Below, piece by piece: positions 1 to 7,294 of a stretch of 10,006 bases of DNA. A program made the position numbers and the translations under genes. The stretch's first letter is position 1. Each line of letters starts with the position of its first letter. The stretch comes from JAZSQT01 sp045538075. Its GTDB lineage: Bacteria; Chrysiogenota; Deferribacteres; Deferribacterales; Mucispirillaceae. The notes under the pieces are model-generated. The model had not been told where the DNA came from. It saw only the letters and a list, made by a program, of their open reading frames with translations, and did not search any database. The stretch spans positions 1-10,006 of the forward strand of contig JAZSQT010000044.1 of assembly GCA_045538075.1 (NCBI GenBank). The letters run 5' to 3'.

Positions 1-42
1 GCGAACACTGGGCTTGTCCCCGAGCGTAGCGAGTTTGTGAGC
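1..42. other. GC-rich intergenic fragment at the window edge
   Basis: About 62% of these 42 bases are G or C (26 of 42 by my count), in strong contrast to the AT-rich DNA that follows. It contains the near-repeat GAGCGTAGCGAG and a small GGG/CCC pairing. I see no coding signal. GAGCGTAGCGAG-type words are common in dispersed intergenic repeats of many bacteria, so this may be the end of such a repeat, or the tail of something to the left of the window. The identity is uncertain. Confidence 0.3.
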
Positions 43-206
43 TAATTTAATGAATATATGGAATGCTTTTACTTCTGGAGAAAAAATTGTGTTCTTTAGG
101 AAAGTTGATATTGAAACAACCTTTACACCGAAATGAGTATATAAAAATTGAACTTGTTTATATAATCTATAGCTTGCAACAATTTTTATTATTTAAATCA
201 ACCTTG

Positions 207-235
207 TTGAAAATTTACAAAAAATATGTTATAAA
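207..235 (+). promoter_or_regulatory. Promoter of the ilv operon (extended -10)
   Basis: TTGAAA at 207-212 and TATAAA at 230-235 are separated by exactly 17 bases, and a TG at 227-228 gives an extended -10. Transcription would start near 242, leaving a leader of about 30 bases before ilvD. A small dyad, TCAAC-CTT-GTTGA (198-210), overlaps the -35 box and could be an operator. The leader is too short for a T-box or leader-peptide attenuator. A second TATAAT at 161-166 lacks a good -35. The promoter is inferred from sequence match only. Confidence 0.6.
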
Positions 236-272
236 ATGGGATTATTTACCAATTTTTAAGAGGGTTTTTTAA

Positions 273-1928
273 ATGCGTAGCGATATAATTAAAAGAGGTT
301 GTGAGAGAGCTCCTAATAGAGCATTAATATATGGAACTGGCGTTACTAAAGAGCAAATGAATGCTCCTTTTATAGGCATTTGTTCTAGCTTTACAGACCT
401 TATTCCTGGTCATAGTGGCATGAGAATATTAGAAAGATTTGTTGAAAAAGGCGTCCATACTGGTGGTGGTCAAGCCTTTATTTTTAGTGTTCCAGGTGTT
501 TGTGATGGTATTTCTATGGGGCATAATGGAATGCACTATAGTTTGCCAAGCCGTGATGCTATTACTGATATTATAGAGTGTGTAGTTAATGCCCACGCTT
601 TAGACGGTGTAGTATTTATTACTAATTGTGATAAGATTACTCCAGCTATGCTTATGGCTGCTGCAAGGTTAAATGTGCCATCAATTTTTGTTACGGCAGG
701 TCCTATGGTATCTGGCAACTGGAGAATGAAAAGGCGTGATTTCGTTACAGATTCTTTTGAGGCAGCATCTAAATTTTCTAAAGGCGAAATTGATGAAGCA
801 GAAATGGAAAATCTTGAAATGACGGCTTGTCCAGGGGAAGGCTCTTGTCAAGGGTTATTTACTGCTAACACTATGGCTTGCCTTACAGAAGTTATGGGAA
901 TGAGCCTTGCTGGGTGTGGTTCGTCTCTTGCAGGGCTTGCAAAAAAACGCCGTATTGCCTTTGATAGTGGTGTTAGAATTGTAGATTTAGTTCGCAATAA
1001 AATTACGCCATTATCTATAATGAATGAAAAAGCCTTTAGAAATGCCGTTAGGGCAGACCTTGCCTTAGGTGGATCTACTAATACAACGCTACATCTTCCA
1101 GCTATTGCTTATGAAGCTGGGGTTAAATTAAATCTACAATCTTTTGATGAATTATCAAAAATTACTCCACATATTACAAGCCTTCGCCCAGGTGGAGAAT
1201 TTTTTATGGAAGATTTAGAATTTGCAGGTGGCATACCAGCAGTTATGAAATCATTGAAAGATATTCTTGAAGATAATAATACTGTTAGTGGTTTAACTGT
1301 TAAAGAAATTTGCGACAAAGCAGAGATTTTTGATAGTGAAGTAATTAGACCTATGAATAATCCTTATCATAAAGAGGGTGGAATAGCAGTTTTAAAAGGA
1401 AATATTGCTCCAAATGGTTGTGTTATTAAACAGTCTGCAGTTATTCCAGAAATGCTAACTTTTACTGGTGAAGCAATTTGTTTTGATAGTGAAGAAGAGG
1501 CTATGAAAGCAATTTTAGGAGGCACAGTAAAAAATGGCCACGTTGTAGTTATCCGTTATGAAGGTCCAAAAGGTGGGCCAGGCATGAGAGAAATGCTTGC
1601 ACCTACTGCTGCTATTGCTGGGCTTGGATTAAAACAAGTGGCATTAATTACTGACGGTAGATTTTCTGGTGGAACGAGAGGGCCTTGTATTGGTCATATA
1701 TCTCCAGAGGCTACAGAAGGTGGAATTATTGCTTTAGTTAATAATGGTGATAAAATATCAATAGATGTGCCTAACCGTAAAATAGAATTATTAGTTAGTG
1801 ATGAAGAATTATCTAAACGTAAAGAAAGTTGGGTTAAACCAGCACCAAAAATTACTACTGGTTATTTAGCAAAATACGCAAAATCTGTTTCAAGTGCCAA
1901 TGAGGGTGCTATATTTAAGAGAGATTAA
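273..1928 (+). CDS. ilvD: Dihydroxy-acid dehydratase IlvD
   Basis: Cytosolic Fe-S enzyme that dehydrates 2,3-dihydroxy-3-methylbutanoate and 2,3-dihydroxy-3-methylpentanoate to the keto acids that precede valine and isoleucine. At 551 residues it is a full-length IlvD/Edd-family protein, though shorter than E. coli IlvD. Family motifs are NCDK at 118-121 (cluster Cys119 and Mg-binding Lys121), GSCQG around cluster Cys192, GGSTNT at 266-271, and GRFSGGTRG at 462-470 with the conserved active-site Ser465. The position that carries the third Cys in [2Fe-2S] enzymes is Gly46 (IPGH), as in the E. coli [4Fe-4S] enzyme, so an oxygen-sensitive [4Fe-4S] cluster is inferred. The start is supported by AAGAGGG about 9 bases upstream. 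It is the first gene of the ilvDBNC operon; ilvB follows after 16 bases. Confidence 0.96.
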   Translation: MRSDIIKRGCERAPNRALIYGTGVTKEQMNAPFIGICSSFTDLIPGHSGMRILERFVEKGVHTGGGQAFIFSVPGVCDGISMGHNGMHYSLPSRDAITDIIECVVNAHALDGVVFITNCDKITPAMLMAAARLNVPSIFVTAGPMVSGNWRMKRRDFVTDSFEAASKFSKGEIDEAEMENLEMTACPGEGSCQGLFTANTMACLTEVMGMSLAGCGSSLAGLAKKRRIAFDSGVRIVDLVRNKITPLSIMNEKAFRNAVRADLALGGSTNTTLHLPAIAYEAGVKLNLQSFDELSKITPHITSLRPGGEFFMEDLEFAGGIPAVMKSLKDILEDNNTVSGLTVKEICDKAEIFDSEVIRPMNNPYHKEGGIAVLKGNIAPNGCVIKQSAVIPEMLTFTGEAICFDSEEEAMKAILGGTVKNGHVVVIRYEGPKGGPGMREMLAPTAAIAGLGLKQVALITDGRFSGGTRGPCIGHISPEATEGGIIALVNNGDKISIDVPNRKIELLVSDEELSKRKESWVKPAPKITTGYLAKYAKSVSSANEGAIFKRD

Positions 1929-1944
1929 TTTTAAGGTAAATATT

Positions 1945-3651
1945 ATGAGAAAAAATGGAGAAATTTTATCTGGTGGCGAAATAGTTATTGAATGCCTTAA
2001 AAAAGCAGGTGTTGATACTGTTTTTGGTTATCCTGGTGGAGCATTAATTGGGTTTTACGATACTCTTTTTGATGCAGATTTAAAGCATATTTTGCCTCGC
2101 CACGAACAAGGTGGAGCCCATGCAGCAGATGGATATGCTAGGGCTACTGGCAAAGTAGGAGTTTGTTTTGCCACTTCTGGACCTGGTGCAACAAACCTTG
2201 TTACTGGTATAGGCACTGCTCATATGGATTCAATCCCTACTGTTTTTATTACTGGTCAAGTTGTAAAAAGCCTTATAGGTGGCGATGCTTTTCAAGAAGC
2301 AGATATTGTAGGCATTACTCGTCCTATAGTTAAGCATAGCTACCTTGTAACTGATATTAATGATTTAGAAGAAATTGTTAATGAAGCTATCCATATTGCT
2401 ACTACTGGTCGTCCTGGTCCAGTATTAATTGATTTACCTAAAGATATAATTGCAGCAAAAATTAAGTATAAAAATAGCGACAAAATTAATTTAGCTGGCT
2501 ACCAACCTACTGTAGAGGGACACCCAATGCAAGTTAAGAAACTTCTCAAAGCATTGGAAAACGCAAAACGTCCAGTTATCCATATTGGTGGTGGTGTTAC
2601 AAGAAGTGGTGCTACAGAAGAATTGATTAAATTTGTAGAGAAAGTTAATGTGCCAGTAGTATCTTCTTTCATGGGGCTTGGTGGTTTTCCTGGCGACCAT
2701 CATAACTGGATTGGTTGGATTGGTATGCATGGAAATTACGCATCTAATATAGCAGTTATGGAGGCAGATTTTATTATAGCTATAGGCACAAGGTTTACAG
2801 ACCGTTCTACTGGTCGCCTTGATAGATTTGCAGCAAAAGCAACTATTGCTCATATTGATGTTGACCCAGCTTCAATTAGTAAAAATGTTGATATAGAAAT
2901 CCCAGTTGTAGGAGATGCAAAATCTGTTCTTGCAATGATTAATAGCTACGTTGATGATTATAAATGGGAAAAATGTGCTAAAGATAGGCAAGGTTGGTTT
3001 CAACAAGTTAAAGCATGGAACGAAGATAAACCTTTTAGCTATACAAAATCAGACAAAATAATAAAACCTCAATACGTTGTAGAAAGTATATACGATGTTA
3101 CAAAAGGCGAGGCAATAATAACAACTGATGTTGGACAACATCAAATGTGGGCTGCACAATTTTACAAATTTAAGCACCCTCGTCAATTTATATCTTCTGG
3201 TGGTATGGGAACAATGGGATTTGGGTTGCCTGCTGCAATGGGAGCTAAAATTGGTATGCCAGAAAAAGAAGTTTTTAGTATATCTGGCGATGGTTCAATA
3301 TTAATGAATATTCAAGAGTTATGCACTTGTGTTCAATATAGATTAGGCGTAAAAGTAGCAATTTTAAATAATAGATTTTTAGGTATGGTTCGCCAGTGGC
3401 AACAGCTTTTATTTAATAGTAGATATTCAAGCACTTGTCTTGAAACTCAACCAGATTTTATAAAAGTTGCAGAAAGTTTCGGTTGTGTTGGTTTAAGAGC
3501 TACTAAACCTGAAGAAGTAAAAGATGTGTTAGAAGAATCTTTAAAAATTAAAGATAGACCAGTAGTTATGGATTTTGAGTGTGCTAGGGAAGAAAACGTT
3601 TATCCAATGGTGCTTCCAGGTGCTGGTAATGATGAAATGATTATTAGATAG
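1945..3651 (+). CDS. ilvB: Acetolactate synthase, large (catalytic) subunit
   Basis: ThDP-dependent acetohydroxyacid synthase subunit that condenses pyruvate with pyruvate or 2-ketobutyrate, the first shared step of valine and isoleucine synthesis. I place the start at 1945 rather than at the in-frame ATG at 1894, because the latter lies inside ilvD and 1945 has AAGG 8 bases upstream; this gives 568 residues, normal for the family. Domains in order: N-terminal PYR domain with catalytic Glu54 (RHEQGG), central FAD-binding domain (about 190-345), C-terminal ThDP domain with GDGS at 448-451 and the paired Asn 475-476 that close the GDG-NN ThDP/Mg motif. Trp485 in MVRQWQQ matches the Trp that favours 2-ketobutyrate in true AHAS, arguing against a catabolic acetolactate synthase. 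The regulatory subunit gene follows 10 bases later. Confidence 0.96.
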   Translation: MRKNGEILSGGEIVIECLKKAGVDTVFGYPGGALIGFYDTLFDADLKHILPRHEQGGAHAADGYARATGKVGVCFATSGPGATNLVTGIGTAHMDSIPTVFITGQVVKSLIGGDAFQEADIVGITRPIVKHSYLVTDINDLEEIVNEAIHIATTGRPGPVLIDLPKDIIAAKIKYKNSDKINLAGYQPTVEGHPMQVKKLLKALENAKRPVIHIGGGVTRSGATEELIKFVEKVNVPVVSSFMGLGGFPGDHHNWIGWIGMHGNYASNIAVMEADFIIAIGTRFTDRSTGRLDRFAAKATIAHIDVDPASISKNVDIEIPVVGDAKSVLAMINSYVDDYKWEKCAKDRQGWFQQVKAWNEDKPFSYTKSDKIIKPQYVVESIYDVTKGEAIITTDVGQHQMWAAQFYKFKHPRQFISSGGMGTMGFGLPAAMGAKIGMPEKEVFSISGDGSILMNIQELCTCVQYRLGVKVAILNNRFLGMVRQWQQLLFNSRYSSTCLETQPDFIKVAESFGCVGLRATKPEEVKDVLEESLKIKDRPVVMDFECAREENVYPMVLPGAGNDEMIIR

Positions 3652-3661
3652 GTGAAAAGCT

Positions 3662-4171
3662 ATGCGACATATTATATCAATACTTGTAGAAGATAAATTT
3701 GGTGTTCTTGCTCGTGTGGCAGGTCTTTTTTCTGGTAGAGGATACAATATTGAAAGTATCACAGTAAATGTTACGGAACGACCAGAAATATCTTTAATGA
3801 CTATCGTTACCCATGGTGATGATAAAATTATTGAACAAATTGTTAAACAGTTAAGAAAATTAGTTAATGTTTTAAAAGTTAGGGATTTAACGGCTTTTAA
3901 TCATATAGAAAGAGAGCTTGTTCTTATAAAAGTATTCGTTTCACAAAAAAATAGGGCTGATTTATATAATATAGTTGGCACTTTTAGGGCAAACGTAGTA
4001 GATTTAACGCCAGAATCAATGGTTATAGAAATTACTGGTTCAGAAGATAAAATTTCTGCTTTTGTAGAACTTCTTCGCCCTTACGGTATTATAGAGCTTG
4101 TTAGAACTGGGCGTCTTGCTATTAGCAGAGGTGCAAAAGCTACTGCCGATGCAGAAAAAGTTAAACATTAA
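3662..4171 (+). CDS. ilvN: Acetolactate synthase, small (regulatory) subunit
   Basis: Regulatory partner of the preceding catalytic subunit; it raises AHAS activity and carries valine feedback inhibition. The 169-residue protein has an N-terminal ACT domain (about 4-77) and the C-terminal ALS small-subunit domain (about 83-157), the same build as E. coli IlvH. Gly14 and Asn29 of the ACT domain, positions where E. coli IlvH changes give valine resistance, are present, so valine sensitivity is plausible; the E. coli Asn11 position is Asp here. The Shine-Dalgarno AGGTG (3650-3654) overlaps the ilvB stop codon, which suggests translational coupling and matched subunit amounts. The symbol ilvH would be equally acceptable. 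Confidence 0.95.
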   Translation: MRHIISILVEDKFGVLARVAGLFSGRGYNIESITVNVTERPEISLMTIVTHGDDKIIEQIVKQLRKLVNVLKVRDLTAFNHIERELVLIKVFVSQKNRADLYNIVGTFRANVVDLTPESMVIEITGSEDKISAFVELLRPYGIIELVRTGRLAISRGAKATADAEKVKH

Positions 4172-4179
4172 TAATTTCA

Positions 4180-4207
4180 TTGACAAATTAATATATAAGT
4201 ATGTAAA
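4180..4207 (+). promoter_or_regulatory. Possible internal promoter before ilvC
   Basis: The 63-base gap between ilvN and ilvC is far wider than the other gaps in the operon. It contains a perfect TTGACA (4180-4185) followed after 16 bases by TGTAAA (4202-4207), a partial match to the -10 consensus. This could give extra transcription of ilvC. The -10 is weak and the region is AT-rich, so it is only a candidate. Confidence 0.35.
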
Positions 4208-4234
4208 AAATATTTTTGGAGGATTATTTAAAAA

Positions 4235-5251
4235 ATGAAAGTTTATTACGAAAAAGATGCTGATTTAGGTCTTATTAAAAGTAAAAAAGTAGCAGTTATT
4301 GGCTATGGTTCACAAGGTTACGGCCATTCAAACAACCTTAAAGATTCTGGAGTAGATGTAGTTGTTGGTTTAAGAAAAGGTAGCTCATCTTGGGCTAAAG
4401 CAGAAAAAGCTGGCATTAAAGTTATGGAAGTAAAAGATGCAGCAGCATGGGCTGATGTGATTATGATACTTACTCCAGATGAATTTCAAGGTGATATATA
4501 TAGAAATGATATTGAACCAAATCTTAAAGATGGTGATTATCTTGCTTTTGCTCACGGTTTCAATGTTCATTTTGGTCAAATTAAACCTAATAAAAATATT
4601 AATGTTATAATGATTGCTCCTAAAGGTCCTGGACATTTAGTTCGCAAACAGTATGAAATTGGTAGTGGTGTTCCATGTTTAATTGCAGTATCTCAAGATG
4701 CTACTGGTAATGCTAAAGAAGTTGCATTATCTTATGCTGCTGCTATTGGTGGAGCAAGAGCTGGAGTTATTGAAACAAACTTCCGTGAAGAAACAGAAAC
4801 AGATCTTTTTGGCGAACAAGCAGTTCTTTGTGGTGGCTTAGCACAACTTATTAAATACGGTTTTGAAACTCTTGTTGAAGCAGGATATGCTCCAGAAATG
4901 GCGTATTTTGAATGTTTACACGAGATGAAATTAATCGTTGATTTAATCTATGAAGGTGGCATTAAAAATATGCAGTATTCAATTTCTAATACTGCTGAAT
5001 ACGGTGGCTTGACTAGAGGACCAAGAGTTGTTGCTCCAAGTGCAAAAGAAGAAATGAAAAAAGTTCTTAAAGAAATTCAAGATGGCGAATTTGCAAAAGA
5101 ATGGTTACTTGAAAATAAAGTAAATAGCCCATCTTTCCATGCCCTTGCAAATTCAAGTAATTCCCACCCAATAGAAGAAGTTGGCGAAAAATTACGCAGT
5201 ATGATGAGCTGGCTTGGTGGCAACAAAATCGTTGATAAAGATAAAAACTAA
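4235..5251 (+). CDS. ilvC: Ketol-acid reductoisomerase (class I)
   Basis: Isomerises and reduces acetolactate or acetohydroxybutyrate to the dihydroxy acids used by IlvD, with Mg2+ and NAD(P)H. At 338 residues it is a short class I enzyme. The N-terminal Rossmann domain has GYGSQG at 23-28, and the cofactor loop around Arg47 and Ser50-52 is of the usual NADPH-preferring type. The knotted C-terminal domain keeps the metal and active-site residues His107, Lys130, Asp190, Glu194, Glu226, Glu230 and Ser251 at the standard positions. A strong GGAGG (4218-4222) lies 12 bases before the start, slightly farther than usual. It is the last gene of the operon, with a possible promoter of its own in the preceding gap and a terminator 14 bases after the stop. 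Confidence 0.97.
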   Translation: MKVYYEKDADLGLIKSKKVAVIGYGSQGYGHSNNLKDSGVDVVVGLRKGSSSWAKAEKAGIKVMEVKDAAAWADVIMILTPDEFQGDIYRNDIEPNLKDGDYLAFAHGFNVHFGQIKPNKNINVIMIAPKGPGHLVRKQYEIGSGVPCLIAVSQDATGNAKEVALSYAAAIGGARAGVIETNFREETETDLFGEQAVLCGGLAQLIKYGFETLVEAGYAPEMAYFECLHEMKLIVDLIYEGGIKNMQYSISNTAEYGGLTRGPRVVAPSAKEEMKKVLKEIQDGEFAKEWLLENKVNSPSFHALANSSNSHPIEEVGEKLRSMMSWLGGNKIVDKDKN

Positions 5252-5265
5252 AAAAAATAAAAAAT

Positions 5266-5305
5266 AATTTAAAGGAAACTATTTACAGTTTCCTTTAAAT
5301 TTTAT
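5266..5305 (+). terminator. Rho-independent terminator of the ilv operon
   Basis: A perfect 15-bp stem, AATTTAAAGGAAACT (5266-5280) with AGTTTCCTTTAAATT (5287-5301), encloses a 6-base loop and runs into a T-rich tail. It begins 14 bases after the ilvC stop, which fits termination of the four-gene operon. Confidence 0.85.
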
Positions 5306-5340
5306 ATATTTTCATATAATAAAGAGTAAATAAAATAGTC

Positions 5341-5360
5341 CAAAAAAGTAAACTTTTTTG
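5341..5360. repeat. Inverted repeat upstream of the lipoprotein promoter
   Basis: CAAAAAAGT and ACTTTTTTG form perfect 9-base arms around AA. It lies just upstream of the candidate -35 region of the lipoprotein gene, where a regulator could bind. It is unlikely to be a useful terminator because the stem is nearly all A-T and no gene ends here. A chance A/T palindrome is possible. Confidence 0.4.
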
Positions 5361-5361
5361 T

Positions 5362-5391
5362 TTTATAAATAGTATAAGGGGGGGGTATAAA
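5362..5391 (+). promoter_or_regulatory. Candidate lipoprotein promoter containing a G8 tract
   Basis: TATAAA (5386-5391) is a good -10 box and is immediately preceded by eight consecutive G (5378-5385). A weak -35, TTTATA (5362-5367), sits 18 bases upstream, so the G tract lies within the spacer. TTGTTT at 5358-5363 is a somewhat better -35 but is 22 bases away at the present tract length. The transcript would have a leader of about 90 bases. Slippage in the tract would change the spacer length. The promoter role is inferred. Confidence 0.4.
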
Positions 5392-5490
5392 GACTTAAAA
5401 ATCAGTTTAGTTTAATAAATATTAGCTTAAAGAGGTTGATATCAATAACTCTCGTTAGTTTTTTTTTTATAATAAGAGGATAATAGTTAT

Positions 5491-6723
5491 ATGGGAAAAT
5501 TAGTAAAAATTTTTATAGTAATTTTAATTTATGGTTTAGTTGGTTGTTCTACTGAAGCACCTGAAACAAAAGAAATTCTTTCATCAGATACATCATCAAA
5601 TAATAATAGTGATATTAGTAGTAGTTATAACGTAGATTTTTCTTATAAAGTTGAAGGGCTAAAGATTTCTTTTAATAGTAGTGTAAAAAATGTTGATAGT
5701 GATGTAACTTATAAATGGGATTTTGGTGATAATGCAGGTAGTTCAGATGAAGCTAATCCAAGTTATATTTATTTAGAAGAAAAAACTTATAATGTTAAAT
5801 TAATCGTTACTTCAAAGGGGAAAGAAGTAGAAGTAACAAAAGAAGTTACAACTGGCGAAATGCCTATATCTATTGATTTTACATATATAAATAATGGCAA
5901 TAAAACAGTTACAGTATCGGCTATTCTTTCTGGAACAGATAGTTCAAATATCAAATATACTTGGGGCACTCCAGATGAATTTATTTATGCTGGTGATAGT
6001 AAATGTTCTGATTTAGAAAAAAAGTGTAAAGATTTAACATTAACTTTTGCCACTGTAGATTTTCATAATATAGTTTTATATGCAACAATTGACGATAAAA
6101 TTAATATTGAAACACATAAAAAAATATATGTTACTAATTACGAACCTATAGAATTGTTTAATTTTACTGGCAATAATCCACCTACTACTACAGATATGTA
6201 TGTAGCTATTAGAATAATAGGCTCATCTACGAAAGGATCTTTTAAAAGTGATGCAGACCATAAAAAGAATGGTCAACCATACGTTGCTTATGCAAGAGAT
6301 GTAGAATATATGCATCAAGATAGTTCTGTATCAAGATTATTTGCAAGCCAAAATGCTGATAATTTACGTAGTCTAGGTGTTGATTATAGAGATGATACTG
6401 GATTTTCTTCTACTGACGGAAATTCTTTTGATATGCCAATATATTATAGTGATGATAAAATTAAAGGAAGAATTAATGGAAAAAACCCTATAAAAATTGC
6501 TTTTCAAAATTTTGCAATTACTGACCAGTCGGCAGATACATTTTTTATGGGAAAGCCATATTTTGTTAGAATGAATAGTAGCCACCCATTAGTTATTACT
6601 GTGCCTATGGATACTTATAATCCTGATATACATAAAAATATCGCAAAGGTTACATTAAACATTAATAATGATTCAGATAAACCTAATTATACAGTAACTC
6701 TTGATGGATTTGTAGAAAAATAG
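5491..6723 (+). CDS. PKD-domain lipoprotein, function unknown
   Basis: A 410-residue secreted lipoprotein. Residues 1-18 form a signal peptide ending in the lipobox LVGC, so Cys19 would be lipidated; Ser20 would favour the outer membrane under the E. coli sorting rule. A Ser/Asn-rich linker (about 31-46) follows. Residues 48-122 are a PKD-type beta-sandwich with WDFGD at 76-80 and the NPSYIY...YNVKLIV ending. Residues 127-215 look like a second, degenerate PKD-like unit with WGTPD in place of WDFGD and a Cys172/Cys179 pair that could form a disulfide. The remaining residues, about 220-410, match nothing I recognise. PKD domains usually serve in adhesion or as spacers at the cell surface. AAGAGGA (5474-5480) supports the start. 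The gene stands alone between two terminators. Confidence 0.85.
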   Translation: MGKLVKIFIVILIYGLVGCSTEAPETKEILSSDTSSNNNSDISSSYNVDFSYKVEGLKISFNSSVKNVDSDVTYKWDFGDNAGSSDEANPSYIYLEEKTYNVKLIVTSKGKEVEVTKEVTTGEMPISIDFTYINNGNKTVTVSAILSGTDSSNIKYTWGTPDEFIYAGDSKCSDLEKKCKDLTLTFATVDFHNIVLYATIDDKINIETHKKIYVTNYEPIELFNFTGNNPPTTTDMYVAIRIIGSSTKGSFKSDADHKKNGQPYVAYARDVEYMHQDSSVSRLFASQNADNLRSLGVDYRDDTGFSSTDGNSFDMPIYYSDDKIKGRINGKNPIKIAFQNFAITDQSADTFFMGKPYFVRMNSSHPLVITVPMDTYNPDIHKNIAKVTLNINNDSDKPNYTVTLDGFVEK

Positions 6724-6771
6724 CAAAGAAGCCCCTATAAAGGGGCTTCTTTGCTAATAATATATTTTTTT
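6721..6771. terminator. Bidirectional rho-independent terminator
   Basis: TAGCAAAGAAGCCCC (6721-6735) pairs perfectly with GGGGCTTCTTTGCTA (6742-6756) around a 6-base loop. The left arm begins with the lipoprotein stop codon. T runs lie on both sides: seven or more T at 6765-6771 for the + strand, and five on the minus strand. It separates the converging lipoprotein and DUF2127 genes. Confidence 0.9.
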
Positions 6772-7243
6772 AACTCCATTTACCTTCTGCTTTCAATCTT
6801 TTATACTCAAGTATCGTTAAAACTATCATAATAATATCAAGGATAGTAAGGGCTACTAATATAAAAGAGTGGATTGTCTCATAATGGTAGATTTGGTATA
6901 TTATAAAAAATGTAAACATAGCGACAGAAAGAGGATATGCAATTAGTTTTTGACGCCACAACATAAATATAATCACAAATTTTACTATCCCATGGGATAA
7001 CATATAAAAAACGATAAAACGTTGTGCATCAAGGGAATAAGAATATGCAAAATTTGCCATAACATCAGCAAAAGGGGCATTTGTCATATACTCTTCTATA
7101 TATTCTCCAACATTTTCCATTACAGTAGGAGTAATAAAAATTAGACCTATCCCTAATAAAATTTCTCCAATGGCTTCTATTGCTTTTAAAAGTATGCCTA
7201 TATCAAAGGATAAATGAACTATATCTTGACTTCTTTTATTCAA
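6770..7243 (-). CDS. DUF2127 family integral membrane protein
   Basis: A 157-residue inner-membrane protein of unknown function. Four hydrophobic helices are visible, about 16-38, 76-97, 100-119 and 125-146. The pattern HGIVKF (84-89), a short charged loop, AYPLSV (102-107), FIIYQIYHYE (113-122), HSF (125-127) and LDIIMIVLTILEYKRL at the end is typical of DUF2127. The start codon is TTG; AGGTG on the minus strand (7251-7255) lies 7 bases upstream, an in-frame stop occurs shortly before it, and the next Met (42) would remove the first helix, so TTG is the credible start. It follows the flavoprotein gene after 51 bases and may share its transcript, although a weak TATAAA lies in the gap (7281-7286). 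Confidence 0.85.
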   Translation of the reverse strand: MNKRSQDIVHLSFDIGILLKAIEAIGEILLGIGLIFITPTVMENVGEYIEEYMTNAPFADVMANFAYSYSLDAQRFIVFYMLSHGIVKFVIIFMLWRQKLIAYPLSVAMFTFFIIYQIYHYETIHSFILVALTILDIIMIVLTILEYKRLKAEGKWS

Positions 7244-7250
7244 ATTTATA

Positions 7251-7255
7251 CACCT
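7251..7255 (-). promoter_or_regulatory. Ribosome binding site for the TTG start
   Basis: AGGTG on the minus strand, 7 bases before the TTG at 7243. It is the main support for a TTG start in the DUF2127 gene. Confidence 0.6.
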
Positions 7256-7294
7256 AATACAACATTAAATTTTAAAACATTTTATATTTTTTTT

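Noticed and set aside
161..166. TATAAT as an alternative ilv promoter
   Set aside because: No acceptable -35 at 16-18 bases; TTGAAC at 148-153 is only 7 bases away, and the 207-235 promoter is much better.
63..272. 69-codon Leu/Ile-rich open frame before ilvD, considered as an ilv leader peptide
   Set aside because: The likely ilv promoter (207-235) lies inside it, so the operon transcript would not carry its start; there is no convincing ribosome binding site, no terminator/antiterminator pair, and the composition simply reflects AT-rich DNA.
1894..1944. Longer ilvB reading from the ATG at 1894
   Set aside because: It overlaps the end of ilvD, lacks a suitable ribosome binding site, and adds 17 residues not typical of AHAS; 1945 has AAGG at the right distance.
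2491..2853. 120-codon minus-strand open frame inside ilvB
   Set aside because: Opposite-strand shadow of a well-conserved enzyme; low-complexity Cys/Asn/Thr-rich translation with no family features.
5431..5468. Hairpin-like sequence followed by T10 considered as a terminator or attenuator in the lipoprotein leader
   Set aside because: The possible stems (around TTGATATCAA and TAAC/GTTA) are short, A/T-rich and poorly spaced from the T run.
5468..5473. TATAAT just before the lipoprotein gene considered as its -10 box
   Set aside because: Transcription would start around 5480, at or after the Shine-Dalgarno (5474-5480), and there is no -35 at a workable distance.
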